Source: Verrucomicrobium sp. BvORR034
GTDB taxonomy: Bacteria; Verrucomicrobiota; Verrucomicrobiia; Verrucomicrobiales; Verrucomicrobiaceae
Direction of reading: 5' to 3'
Length of the DNA: 64,000 nt
Assembly: GCF_000739635.1 (NCBI RefSeq)
Contig: NZ_BATQ01000007.1
Coordinates: forward strand, 1 to 64,000
Shown: one piece after another, positions 51,101-60,353 of the stretch
Layout of the letters: every line of letters begins with the position of its first letter
Numbering within the stretch: position 1 is the first letter of the stretch
Notes under the pieces: model-generated
The model's database searches: none
Told to the model about the DNA's origin: nothing
The model's input: the letters and a program-made list of their open reading frames with translations, nothing else
Program-made: the position numbers and the translations under genes

Positions 51101-54100
51101 AAGGGCCTCACGCTGAACGGCGGGGACCTGGGGGGCACGCTGGACCTGCTCAGCGGCACGATCAACACCTTCACCCTGCAGGGCACTGCGGCCACGAACA
51201 TCCTCGTCCTGGGCAGCACCACGGCAGGGAATGCGGCCGTGCTGAAGTTCGACATCGCCGCGCCGGGAAGCTCCGACCAGATCGTGCTCAATGGCGGCAA
51301 GCTCCTGGTGAATGCAGGCGGGGCGCGCATTGATCTGAACAGCCTCGGCGGCGTGGGGCTGGGCACGTACAACCTCATCACCTACGGCGCTGGGCAGGCC
51401 ACGAACACGGCATTCCTGTATTTGGGGGCCACCACCGGCGGCGGCTTCTCCTACTCCCTGGTGAACTCCGGCACCGCGCTGCAACTGGTGGTCTCCAGCA
51501 GTGCCGCCTCCTCCACCTGGAATGTGGACGCCAGCAGCACCTGGTTCACGGCGGCGAACTGGACCGGCAGCATCATCCCCAATGGCACCGGGGCCACGGC
51601 CACGCTCGGCGGCATCATCACCGCGCCGCGGAACGTGACCATCAACTCCGCTGCCGCCACGGTGGGCACGCTGAACATCAACAGCGCGCAGAGTTATACC
51701 CTGAATGCCACCGGAGGCGGGTTCCTGGTCTTTAACAACAACGGCAACGGCGCCGCGCTGAACGTGACCACCGGCACGCACACCATCTCCGCCCCCGTGG
51801 TGCTGGCGGAGGACACCGCCCTGTCGCTCACCGCCACGCAGCTCACCATCTCCGGCCCCTTGAGCGGACCTGGGCAACTGGTGAAGACCGGCACCGGCAC
51901 GCTGGTGCTGAGCGGGGCCAATACCTTCACCGGCGGCGTGTCCTTTGTGGATGGCATCCTGCGCTTCACGGTGGATACCTCCTGGGGCGGAGTGCCCGCC
52001 GTGGCGGATGCCTCCCACTTCTACTTCAACAATGCCACGGTGGAAGGCGCAGGCGCAGATCTGGATGCGCGCAAAGGCGTGACGTTGGGAGCCGGTGGGG
52101 TCACCTTCAAAGTGAATGGTTCCACGCTCTTCCTGCGCGGAGACATCACTGGACCCGGCGGCGTCATCGTCGGGCCAGCCACCGGGAGCGGCCAGTACGC
52201 TCCGGGCGGGGCCAGCACCTACTCGGGCGGCACGATCATTCAGACAGGCTCCAACGTCGTGCCGCTCGTCAGTTCCAGCGGGGCGGGGGATGCCCCCACC
52301 AGCGGACCCTTTGGCACCGGTACGATCACCCTGGCCGGAGGCCGCATGCGTGCCACCAGCAGCGCGACCGCCATCACGCTGCATAACACCATCATCCTGG
52401 CGGCAGACACCACGTTCTACTCCTCCGGCGCAGGCGTGCCCAATGACAGGAACTTGATCTTCGAGGGCTCCACCACCATCACCGGCGGCACGCGGACGCT
52501 GACCGTGGAGACCGCCCTGCCCTCGGGGACCACCGGCATCACCTTCAACGGAGCCATCGGGGATGGCGGAAACAACTACGGCCTGATCAAGGCGGGTGTC
52601 TCCACCCTGCTGCTGAACGGGGCCAATACCTTCACGGGCGGGCTCACCATCCAGGAGGGCACCGTGGTGGGCGGCAGCAGTGCTTCCGCTCTGGGCGGCT
52701 CGGGCACGGGCCTGGTCACTCTGGGCCATACCACCGGCACGGCCAGCGCCTCCCTCCTCAGTGCGGCCAACATAACCTACGCCAATGCTATCACCGTGGC
52801 GGCCGGGTCCACGGGCACGGCTACGATCGGCAACTCTGGAAACAGCGCCGCCCTCTTCAGCGGCACGGTCACGATGAACAAGGGGCTCACCCTCACCTCC
52901 ACCGGGACCGGCTCTGTCACCCTCAGCGGGCCGCTCGTCGGGGCGTTTGACCTCACCATCACCGGCAGCTCGGGGAACTTCGCCCAGCTTTCAGGAAACA
53001 ACGCCAGCTTCACCGGGGACGTGCTGGTGAACTCCGGCACCCTGCGGATGAACTCGACCACCGCCCTGAGCGTGGTGAACACCGTCTCGGTGGCCTCAGG
53101 TGCCACCTTTGATCTCAATGCGCGCAACACCACGATCGAGGGCCTGAGCAACGGCACCGGCATTGTGACCAACACCAATACCACCACCGCGGCCACCCTC
53201 ACCCTGGGCGGCAGTGGCAGCTACAGCTTTGGCGGCTCCCTGCGTGCCACGACGACGGGGAACCTGAGCGTCATCAAGACCGGCACCGGCACGCAGACGC
53301 TCACCGGCCTGAGCCTCTATACGGGCAGCACCACCGTGAGCGGCGGCACTTTGCTACTGGACCTGGGTACGAATACCACCGGCGTGCTGGCTTCCACCTC
53401 GGCGCTCACCTTGTCCGGCGGCACGCTGGGCGTGCGGGGCGCGGCCACGGGGGCCTCCAGCCAGACTCTGGGGAACCTCACCCTCACCGCAGGCACGAGC
53501 AGCAGCATCGTCATCAACAACAACGGCGGCACCAGCACCACCCTCACCCTGGGCAGCACCTGGACGGTGGGCACCAATGCCCGGCTGTTCCTGGACATCT
53601 CCTCCGGCTCTGCCGTACTGACCTCGAACCCCAGCGCCCAGCTCACCAATGGCCTGCTCGCCTTCGTGACGGTGAAGGACGCCACCGGCACCGGCTTCGG
53701 CACCATCAGCTCCGGGCAGGTCGTGCGGGCCGCCACCTCCGAGCTGCGCAACAACAGCAACAGCGGAGCCACCAACTTCATCACCCAGGTGGGTCACACG
53801 GACTATGTGGGCACGACGCTGACCATGCTGTCGGGCACGCACCTCTTGAATTCCCTCACCATCAACACGGACCCCGGCGCAGGCACGTTGGTGCTCACCG
53901 GGACGTCGCTCACGTTTAACAACAACATCCTTCTCATCACGGGTGCGAACAACTTCGCCATCGACGGTGGCAACCTCGGCGCCAGTGCGGCGGCGATGGG
54001 CCTGCATCACCTCGGCACCGGCACGCTCACCATCAGCAGCACGATCAGCGGCGCCGCGGGCAGCCTGCTGAAGACGGGCACCGGCACCGTGGCCCTCACG

Positions 54101-56158
54101 GGGACGAATGCCTACACCGGCGGCACGACCATCAATGAAGGCACGCTGTCTGTCTCCGGCGGCGCGGCCCTGGCGGATACCGGCGCGGTCACGCTGGCGA
54201 ACAATGCCACAGCAGTGTTTCAGGTGAACGCGTCTGAGACCATCGGCACGCTGAATGGCGGCGGGGCTCTGGGTGGGAACATCAGCATCGCTTCAGGAGC
54301 CACGCTCACCGTCACCCAGGGCTCCACGCAGACCTTTGCAGGCATCGTGGGAGGGTTGGGCAGCTTCACCAAGGCGGGCACCGGCCTTCTTGTGCTCAGC
54401 AATGCCAACACCTATGCCGGATTGACCACGGTCAATGACGGCATCCTGCGCATCACGAATGCTTCTGCGCTGGGCAATACGGGCAGTGTCACGCAGACCA
54501 CGGTGGCAGCTGGCGGTCGGGTGGAGCTCTCTGGCGGCATCACGGTGGTGAATGAAGACATCACCATCACGGGTGTGGGCAACGGCAGCCAGGGCGGTCT
54601 GCACGGCAGCTCCGGCGTTAGTGAGTGGGCCGGGCAGGTGACGCTGGCCAGTGATCTGGCCCGTGTGGGCTCCAGCGGGGGCAGCGCCCTGGTCATCAGC
54701 GGGAAGATCACGGATGGCGTTAATACCTTTGGCCTCGCCATTCGCGCGGCGGACAGCCCGACCTTTGCCAATGTGGTGGAGCTGACCAATGCGGGCAACG
54801 ACTACGGTGGCAGCACGGATGTCGTGGTGGGTGTGCTCCGCATCGCTGGCGGTGACAACCGCCTGCCCACGGGCACGGTCTTGCGAATCGGCAACGGCTC
54901 CAACGTGGATCGCGCCCGGTTTGACCTCAATGGCTTCAACCAGCAGGTGGCGGGGTTGAGCTTCCAGGGCAACACCATGCTGAAGAACGTGCACAGCGCG
55001 ACGGCCGCCACGCTGACGATCAACAACTCCTCGAACTTCAGCTACGACGGCTCCATCACCGGAGCCGTGTCGCTGGTGAAGACCGGCTCCGCCGTGCAGA
55101 CGCTGCTGCTCAGCACTCCGGCCAACGGAGCGTCCAGCTACACCGGCACCACCACCATCAACGGCGGCATCCTGCGGGCCGGTTCCACCAGCGCTTTTTC
55201 CGCGAACTCCGCCGTGTCCCTGGCGGACACCGCGGGCGCGGCGCTGGATCTGGCGGGCTTCGCCCAGACCATTGCCTCTCTGGCGGGTGGCGGGGCGACC
55301 GGTGGCAATGTCACCCTGGGCAACGCCACACTCACGACCGGAGGAAATAACTCCAGCACCACCTATGACGGCGTGATCTCCGGCACCGGCGGCGGCCTGG
55401 ACAAGCAGGGCACGGGCGCCTTCAAGCTCACCCGCGCCAATACTTACACCGGCACCACCACCGTCAGCGCGGGGGCGCTCATCGTGAACGGCAGCACGGC
55501 CAGCGGCGCCATGAACGTCTCCGGCGTGCTCGGCGGGAACGGCACCGTGGGCGGCATCACGACCATCCTCACAGGAGGTTCCTTGAACCCGGGCGACCCC
55601 GATGCAAACGGCGGCATCGGCAAGATCAACCTGAGCCAGGGCGTCACGCTCAACACCGGCTCCAACTCCACGCTGGAGATTCGCGGCGCCACCTTCACCA
55701 GCACGGACGGCTTTGGAGGCAATACCATCGGCTCCGCCGGGTACATCACCTATGTGAAGACCAACGGCGTGGGCCAAGGCGATCATGATCAGGTCAGCGT
55801 GACCGGCACCTTTGTGCAGCAGAACGGGGCGGGCATCGATGTGGTGCCTGTGACTGGCTTCTCTGCCAGCTACGGGCAGATCTTCAACCTGCTGGACTGG
55901 ACGACCTTGGTCGGTACCTCCTTCTCCAACAATCTGGGGCTCTCCATGCGCGATGGCTCGGGAGACGCCCTGCTCGATCTGGATCTGCCCAGCCTCGCCG
56001 GTACCGGCCTGGTCTGGGACACCAGCTTCTTCGTCAGTGATGGCATCCTCGTGGTGGTGCCCGAGCCCAGCCGGATGGTCTTGCTGATGGTGGGGATGGT
56101 CTTGGCCGGGATGCGGAGACAGAAGACTGGAAGACGAAAGACAGAAGACCTGAGCTGA
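48131..56158 (+). CDS. Giant autotransporter-repeat protein with PEP-CTERM tail
   Basis: 2675 residues from the ATG at 48131. An upstream in-frame ATG at 48074 is possible. A long, Arg-containing signal region (RLRSAVLSGMALLGLLGRAE) is followed by TYTLPSGSTAGWDTAMWTPA. The body is a tandem array of autotransporter-associated beta-strand (PATR) units such as LVKTGTGTLVLSGANTFTGG and LTLTGANTYTGVTTVNTGVL, at least fifteen. The C-terminus has the PEP-CTERM sorting signal: VVVPEPSRMVLLMVGMVLAG, then MRRQKTGRRK. There is no beta-barrel, so the protein is probably sorted by an exosortase, not found in this window. The basic tail after the hydrophobic helix and the stop are encoded by a dispersed repeat (56115-56156). 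Confidence 0.92.
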   Translation: MNALSAQKTSSPPPPLSARPWRLRSAVLSGMALLGLLGRAEATTYTLPSGSTAGWDTAMWTPAGFPNAAGDIAQYNTATTAASTPLNLTGGGAITLGQLLNLNTGNWSITAGTASGMVFDNTNGVGANAVISTASSGSLSIAPSITIANTNLVISTGSNQTGTITITGAIGGTGNLTLTGARAATVISLGDVNNTGTVSAAVSTTGFTGTIFSIGSLGANVSSLTVGDSANPTFGGRLNITGTSAFTGPIVIQGAATLATSTAGLNGASSTSGITFGTGGGTLLSAGGIATAKAILINAAANFTTSSGNDITLSGVISGTAGFTKRGNGNLILSGSTSNTYVGDTVVTGGAVMTGILSLQKTGGAIAVPGDLVMDGTSLNAAGVGTAANTVRNQFGQQFGANSVIRFQNNTSAIHSYFSLYGNDQTVAGISETTSLGGIIQNSHTEAFAIDSVLTINNSADFTYAGYLRNVSGIGTGTLGITKTGSGKQTLSGVQIIYTGATTINQGILELVGTTGFNSAVTFGAGSTGTLQLGSAAHTINGLASADTVNNNAFVQSATVNTTLTVNQAADTNFGGILRDNGLFTLRLVKTGAGKLTLSGANSYTGGTAINAGVIEVGSAGALGSTGTISFGGGTLRFTAGNTTDYSGRFATTAGQTFRIDTNGQTVTFASNLTSSVGHLTKLGAGTLIISGTSGYGGETTIMEGVLQMGSTTALTSSRNLFFDSTAPANTTLRLNGFNTTVGSSANSGLASSTTNAVIENGSNATAATFTVVSGLASTYAGLIQDGGTQALNFTRGGTGITTLTLTGANTYTGVTTVNTGVLEITLLGNGGQNSGIGKSTADAANLVLNGGGFSYAGTTAASTDRLFTLGASGGSLHNNAVSAASAVNFTNTGDIAFTGSGTRTLTLRGTNMGNNIFAARLTDNGGDVVSLTKTDDGTWTLTGDHLYTGNTSVSGGRLVLTGSITGSAVTVANRATLAGTGTIGSLTGTKGLTLNGGDLGGTLDLLSGTINTFTLQGTAATNILVLGSTTAGNAAVLKFDIAAPGSSDQIVLNGGKLLVNAGGARIDLNSLGGVGLGTYNLITYGAGQATNTAFLYLGATTGGGFSYSLVNSGTALQLVVSSSAASSTWNVDASSTWFTAANWTGSIIPNGTGATATLGGIITAPRNVTINSAAATVGTLNINSAQSYTLNATGGGFLVFNNNGNGAALNVTTGTHTISAPVVLAEDTALSLTATQLTISGPLSGPGQLVKTGTGTLVLSGANTFTGGVSFVDGILRFTVDTSWGGVPAVADASHFYFNNATVEGAGADLDARKGVTLGAGGVTFKVNGSTLFLRGDITGPGGVIVGPATGSGQYAPGGASTYSGGTIIQTGSNVVPLVSSSGAGDAPTSGPFGTGTITLAGGRMRATSSATAITLHNTIILAADTTFYSSGAGVPNDRNLIFEGSTTITGGTRTLTVETALPSGTTGITFNGAIGDGGNNYGLIKAGVSTLLLNGANTFTGGLTIQEGTVVGGSSASALGGSGTGLVTLGHTTGTASASLLSAANITYANAITVAAGSTGTATIGNSGNSAALFSGTVTMNKGLTLTSTGTGSVTLSGPLVGAFDLTITGSSGNFAQLSGNNASFTGDVLVNSGTLRMNSTTALSVVNTVSVASGATFDLNARNTTIEGLSNGTGIVTNTNTTTAATLTLGGSGSYSFGGSLRATTTGNLSVIKTGTGTQTLTGLSLYTGSTTVSGGTLLLDLGTNTTGVLASTSALTLSGGTLGVRGAATGASSQTLGNLTLTAGTSSSIVINNNGGTSTTLTLGSTWTVGTNARLFLDISSGSAVLTSNPSAQLTNGLLAFVTVKDATGTGFGTISSGQVVRAATSELRNNSNSGATNFITQVGHTDYVGTTLTMLSGTHLLNSLTINTDPGAGTLVLTGTSLTFNNNILLITGANNFAIDGGNLGASAAAMGLHHLGTGTLTISSTISGAAGSLLKTGTGTVALTGTNAYTGGTTINEGTLSVSGGAALADTGAVTLANNATAVFQVNASETIGTLNGGGALGGNISIASGATLTVTQGSTQTFAGIVGGLGSFTKAGTGLLVLSNANTYAGLTTVNDGILRITNASALGNTGSVTQTTVAAGGRVELSGGITVVNEDITITGVGNGSQGGLHGSSGVSEWAGQVTLASDLARVGSSGGSALVISGKITDGVNTFGLAIRAADSPTFANVVELTNAGNDYGGSTDVVVGVLRIAGGDNRLPTGTVLRIGNGSNVDRARFDLNGFNQQVAGLSFQGNTMLKNVHSATAATLTINNSSNFSYDGSITGAVSLVKTGSAVQTLLLSTPANGASSYTGTTTINGGILRAGSTSAFSANSAVSLADTAGAALDLAGFAQTIASLAGGGATGGNVTLGNATLTTGGNNSSTTYDGVISGTGGGLDKQGTGAFKLTRANTYTGTTTVSAGALIVNGSTASGAMNVSGVLGGNGTVGGITTILTGGSLNPGDPDANGGIGKINLSQGVTLNTGSNSTLEIRGATFTSTDGFGGNTIGSAGYITYVKTNGVGQGDHDQVSVTGTFVQQNGAGIDVVPVTGFSASYGQIFNLLDWTTLVGTSFSNNLGLSMRDGSGDALLDLDLPSLAGTGLVWDTSFFVSDGILVVVPEPSRMVLLMVGMVLAGMRRQKTGRRKTEDLS
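56115..56156 (+). repeat. GA-rich dispersed repeat encoding a protein C-terminus
   Basis: Contains GAAGACGAAAGACAGAAGAC followed by CTGAGCTGA. Related strings lie at 4053-4092, 13197-13220, 47651-47690 and 47936-47990. Here it is in frame and supplies the last residues of the giant PEP-CTERM protein. Confidence 0.75.
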
Positions 56159-56334
56159 TGCACGGGGCACGCCCAGCGAAGGGGGCAGGCCAAAGGAGGC
56201 GGGGGTTCCCAGCTCCGCGTGGGAGCGGAGGCTGGCGCGTCCGCCTTCATGCCTGCCGAGTTGCCGCATTGGACTCAGTGCGCACCTTCCTCCCGCGTTC
56301 TGAATGGCTGAGGACAGCCGAATTACTTTCAGCT

Positions 56335-56437
56335 GCCTTACCGGGCGTAGTCCGGTTGTCCCAACCGGCATCTTGAGCGGAGGGATGCGGCGTGTGGGGT
56401 GTTTGAGCGGGATGAGATCTGCAGCGTCAGGAGACGC
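56335..56437. repeat. Direct copy of the 47757-47870 repeat
   Basis: Starts GGGCGTAGTCCGGTTGTCCC and continues to GATGAGATCTGCAGCGTCAG. About 80% similar by eye to the copy before the giant gene. Confidence 0.7.
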
Positions 56438-56800
56438 GCACGGCAAGCGGGGCGCTTGCCCTACAGTGCGTCACGAAGCGGTTGTCCAAGGAGCGGCGGT
56501 TTGTGCTTCAAGCACAACCGCTGTGGGTGGCCGGAGGGATTGAGGCGCCCCATTGCCCATGAGGTCTCCAACCCCCCTGAGGTCCCATACCTCATGCGGC
56601 TTCGGGGCAGGGGCACACGCTGAGCTTCGCTCCTCCTCGGCGGTTGTGCTCAAGGCACAAACCGCCGCTCCTTGGTCAGGAGCGACTCCAGGACCTCCAG
56701 CACCCAACCACCCCGGGCCTGTAGGGCGACCGCTTCGGTTGCCTCAGTCAGGGGACGCGCGTGGCAAGCTGGGCGCTTGCCCTACAGTGCGTCAGGGGGG
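56437..56800. repeat. Long dispersed repeat with palindromic insertion, left copy
   Basis: About 330-360 bp matched by 60625-60957 on the other side of the inverse-autotransporter gene. It includes a palindromic element (56486-56675, listed separately) and the GGCAAGCG...CGCTTGCCC palindromes. Confidence 0.8.
56486..56675. mobile_element. MITE/REPIN-like palindromic element, copy 1
   Basis: 190 bp bounded by perfect inverted ends of 21 bp that start CCAAGGAGCGGCGGTTTGTG. It has no coding capacity. The second copy is at 60671-60842. Uninterrupted sites (CAAGGAGCGACTCCAG) at about 60400 and 60532 show the same repeat without it. AGGAGCG at both edges may be a target duplication. Confidence 0.7.
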
Positions 56801-56992
56801 GTGTCCAAGGAGCGACGAATCAACCTCTGTCCCCAGTGACACACCCTTTCCACCCCACCGCCGAGTCACCATAGCGACTAAAAATTCAGAACATCACCAT
56901 TGCAGGGAGTCATTGCTTTTACTAATTGTAAAAATAGGAAATTAATCTCACAAAATACTCACCCTCAGTCCTCTAACAGACTCCCGACTCCC

Positions 56993-59900
56993 ATGAGAAC
57001 CCCCAGTGCCTGCTCCGGGCTCCTACTGGCCCTCCTTCCTCTGCTGCCCGCTTCGGCGGGCACGCTGGATAACAAGAACCCCAGCGGCAAGGAGGTCATC
57101 CAGCCTGCCCAAGCCGAGCCCCTCTACTGGGGCACGATCAACTCCGGCATCAAAACCAATGATGCCTACACGGACGGCAACTTCAGCATCGTGGCTCCGT
57201 TGTGGAGTTCCCTGGGGGCAGATGCCACCCTGAGCGGCGGGCTGCTCTTCCTGGAGCCCTATGTCTCCTATGGCGAGGGCGGGGAGATCGCCGCCTCGCT
57301 CGGCCTGGGCTACCGGCACCTCTTTGGCAGCCAGCCGCTCAGCGCGCTGACGATCCACGACGGTCATCAGGCGGGTTTCTTTGAAGAAGGCGCTTTCATC
57401 GGGGCCAACCTCTTTGTGGACATGCTGGACACGGAGTCGGACAACCAGTTCTGGCAGCTCGGGGTCGGCCTGGAGGCAGGCACGCGCTACATCGAGTTCC
57501 GCGGGAATTATTACATCCCCCTCTCGGATCGCCAGCTCGCGGAGGAGCAGCGCTCCCGCGAGACCTTCCGCACCTCCCGCTCGAGCAGCGGGGTGAGCGG
57601 CTCCCAGTCCGTCACTCCCCTGGGCGATGCCTTCGCCACGGGCAACACGGTCGCCCAGGACGGCCTCTTCACCAACTACAGCACGCGCACGACGCGGACC
57701 ACCACCACCACCACCACCATCGAGCGCCTGCTCCAGCGGTTCGAGGAAGGCATGGAAGGCTGGGACGCAGAAGTAGCGGTGCTGATCCCCGGGCTGGATC
57801 GTTACCTGGACGTGATGCTGATCGGCGGCTACTACAGCTTCGACAACCAACCCTTCGGCCCCCAGCAGGGCGGTACCGGCAATGTGGAAGGCTGGAAGGC
57901 CGGCCTGGAAGTGCGCCCCGTGCCCGCCCTCATCCTGAGCGGCACCTGGTATGAGGACGAGCGCCTCACGGGCAGCGACTGGACCGCGGGCGTGCAGCTT
58001 CAGATCCCCTTCGAAATGGGCGACCTGGGCGATGGCAAAGGCTTCTGGGATCGCGTCGGCGATGCCTTCACCCCCCGCCGCCGTCATCTGCTGGAGCGCA
58101 TGGCTGAGCCCGTGGGCCGCCAGAACGCCGCGGTGAAGCTCGCCAACAGCTTCAAGGAATCCGAGCGCGTTGTTTCCCAGACCAGCAGCACCAGCGTGAA
58201 GCGCGTCACGCGAGTTGTTTCCCAGACCGCCCAGCGCGTCGTGCTGGCAGATGACATCATCTTCGTGAACAACGGCATCTCCGTGGGCAACGGCATCCAG
58301 GCCGGGACCTCCGGCAAAGCAGGGGCCGATGGCACGGCGGAGAAGCCCTTCGACAACGTCGCGGAAGGCGCGTTCGCAGCGGGCAGCAACTCCAACGTCA
58401 GCACCGACGGCAGCATCTGGAAGGTGTACACCCAGGGCGGCACCGGCACGGACTACATCGGCAGCGTAGTGGCCACGGGCAGCACCCGGTTCATCAGTTC
58501 CTTCACGCCCCTCGTGGCGCTGGGGAACACCTACTTCGGCGGCGGCACACCCCGTCCGGGCTTGAACGGGAACTTCAACGCCACCAACATCGGCTTCCTG
58601 CAGGTGACCGGGTATGACGTGCGGAAACCGTTGCTCCTCCCCGCAGCCATCGATGCGCTGAACGTCCGGGAACTCCTCGTGACGGACAATCTCACCTCCG
58701 GCGGCAGCGGCATCCGGTCCACCACAAATGACGGCGGCACCTCCGCGGTCAATGTCCTGCGCAACCAGGTGACCGGTGTGGGTACCGGCTCGACGTACAA
58801 TGGCATCGATGTGCTCAGCGAAGGCAGCTCCACCGTGAATGCTCTCGTCCAGGGGAATGACGTGCTTGGAGGTTTCGACCGGGGCATCGCGCTCATCACT
58901 GCCGGAACGGGCGTGATCGATGGCACGGTGGTGGACAACAACCTAAGCGGCTTCTACCGGCTCTACGGCATTCTTGTTGATCACGCCTCCGGAAGTGAAA
59001 GTACTGCCGTGGTGGCGAACAACCACCTGACGGGCGACTTCGATCAGGTCGGCATGTCCTTCCGCTCTACCAGCTCGACGGCCGGGTCAGTTCTTGACAT
59101 CACCGCACAGGGGAACGTCTTCAGCGGCGAGTTCGAGGATACGGGGATCACCTTCACCGCCGGGAACGGTTCCAGCATGGTGGGCAAGACCATTGGCAAC
59201 CAGTTCAGCGGCACTTTCAACGACATCGGCGTGTGGGGCACGACGGTCGGGACGAACTCGCATCTGGAGCTGGAGATCCTGAACAACAGCTTCTCCGGTT
59301 CCTTTGGCTCCGGGGTCGAGTTCGCGACAAACGGCACGACCACCATTGATGGGCATGTGGAAGGCAATACCTTCTCCGGCACCTTCACCTCCGGCGTCGA
59401 AGCCCGCAGGAGTGGGTCCAGCACGGTGGATGTGGATGTGTTGAACAACACCTTCTCCGGCACGTTCTCAGACGCGGGCATCTATTACTTCCAGAACGGC
59501 ACGGGTACTGGCAACGTGTGCGGCCAGGTGCAGGGCAACCTGCTGAGCGGCACGTTCACGGCATACGGGGTTAACGTCGAGGCCCGCAACGGCATCGTGG
59601 ACGTGGATGTCATCGGCAATGCGCTGACCGGCAACTTCGGCACGGGCATCTCCCTGCGCCGCAACGTGGCCTCTGGCACGGCTGCCAAGCTCAGCTCTGA
59701 TATCCTGAACAACACCCTCTCCGGCGACTTCTCCGTGGCAGGTATTTCCGTGGACCACCGCGGCATGGCCCCGGCAGATGCCTCGTTCATCGGTGACGTG
59801 GACATCATTGGCAACGTGCTGAGCGGTGACTTCAACGAAGCGATCCTGGTCTCGGCGACTGGCGGCAGCCAGCTCAATGCGACGGTCACGAACAACGCGA

Positions 59901-60214
59901 TCACCGCAGCCGCCACCGTGGACACCGTGGGCATTCACCTCCGGTCCGGCGGCACCAGCATCCTCACAGTTTCAGGGTTCAACAACAACGTCATCAGCGG
60001 CCTCTCGCAGACCGGCATCCTGGTCGAGCGCATCGCGCCCAATGGCCTGGGCGGCGGACTCAGCGTGAACGGCACTCTGAATGCCCCTTCCAGCAACAGC
60101 GTCAGCAACGAGACCGCGAACAAGCTGGACGTCATCAACGGCACCACGGAACCGATCAGCGGCAGCTTCTTGCTGAATAACACCCAGGCGACCCTGCCAG
60201 CCATCGTGCCCTGA
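56993..60214 (+). CDS. Inverse-autotransporter-like surface protein with beta-helix passenger
   Basis: 1073 residues from the ATG at 56993, where a signal peptide begins (MRTPSACSGLLLALLPLLPA, cleavage near ASA). Residues ~40-370 look like an N-terminal outer-membrane barrel of the inverse autotransporter (intimin-like) type: GGLLFLEPYVSYGEGGEIAA, SLGLGYRH, GVGLEAGTRYIEFRGNYYIP, WYEDERLTGSDWTAGVQLQI. A Thr-rich stretch (TRTTRTTTTTTTIE) lies inside a barrel loop. A linker with VVSQTSSTSVKRVTRVVSQT follows. From about residue 430 the passenger is a right-handed beta-helix with ~24-residue units ending in NTFSGTFSDAGI-like strings. Likely an adhesin. It is flanked by direct repeats. Confidence 0.85.
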   Translation: MRTPSACSGLLLALLPLLPASAGTLDNKNPSGKEVIQPAQAEPLYWGTINSGIKTNDAYTDGNFSIVAPLWSSLGADATLSGGLLFLEPYVSYGEGGEIAASLGLGYRHLFGSQPLSALTIHDGHQAGFFEEGAFIGANLFVDMLDTESDNQFWQLGVGLEAGTRYIEFRGNYYIPLSDRQLAEEQRSRETFRTSRSSSGVSGSQSVTPLGDAFATGNTVAQDGLFTNYSTRTTRTTTTTTTIERLLQRFEEGMEGWDAEVAVLIPGLDRYLDVMLIGGYYSFDNQPFGPQQGGTGNVEGWKAGLEVRPVPALILSGTWYEDERLTGSDWTAGVQLQIPFEMGDLGDGKGFWDRVGDAFTPRRRHLLERMAEPVGRQNAAVKLANSFKESERVVSQTSSTSVKRVTRVVSQTAQRVVLADDIIFVNNGISVGNGIQAGTSGKAGADGTAEKPFDNVAEGAFAAGSNSNVSTDGSIWKVYTQGGTGTDYIGSVVATGSTRFISSFTPLVALGNTYFGGGTPRPGLNGNFNATNIGFLQVTGYDVRKPLLLPAAIDALNVRELLVTDNLTSGGSGIRSTTNDGGTSAVNVLRNQVTGVGTGSTYNGIDVLSEGSSTVNALVQGNDVLGGFDRGIALITAGTGVIDGTVVDNNLSGFYRLYGILVDHASGSESTAVVANNHLTGDFDQVGMSFRSTSSTAGSVLDITAQGNVFSGEFEDTGITFTAGNGSSMVGKTIGNQFSGTFNDIGVWGTTVGTNSHLELEILNNSFSGSFGSGVEFATNGTTTIDGHVEGNTFSGTFTSGVEARRSGSSTVDVDVLNNTFSGTFSDAGIYYFQNGTGTGNVCGQVQGNLLSGTFTAYGVNVEARNGIVDVDVIGNALTGNFGTGISLRRNVASGTAAKLSSDILNNTLSGDFSVAGISVDHRGMAPADASFIGDVDIIGNVLSGDFNEAILVSATGGSQLNATVTNNAITAAATVDTVGIHLRSGGTSILTVSGFNNNVISGLSQTGILVERIAPNGLGGGLSVNGTLNAPSSNSVSNETANKLDVINGTTEPISGSFLLNNTQATLPAIVP

Positions 60215-60290
60215 TCGATCGTTGGCGCGAGTGCGCTCGCGAGCGGGGAGCGGGGAGCCGCGCAACCGCTCCGTGCACATGCATCACACG

Positions 60291-60323
60291 AAGCCGCACC
60301 CTTCACCGGGTGCGGCTTTTTTG
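60291..60323 (+). terminator. Intrinsic terminator after the inverse-autotransporter gene
   Basis: AAGCCGCACCC-TTCACC-GGGTGCGGCTT followed by TTTTTG, 76 bases past the stop. Confidence 0.9.
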
Positions 60324-60353
60324 TGGGGGGTGTGGCAGTGTCAGGGGTGGCTC

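Noticed and set aside
49433-52729. 1098-codon open frame opposite the giant PEP-CTERM gene
   Set aside because: It is an antisense shadow of a repetitive GC-rich gene; Arg/Gly/Ala composition and no recognisable domain.
54293-56446. 717-codon minus-strand frame
   Set aside because: Shadow of the same giant gene; crosses the repeat at its 3' end.
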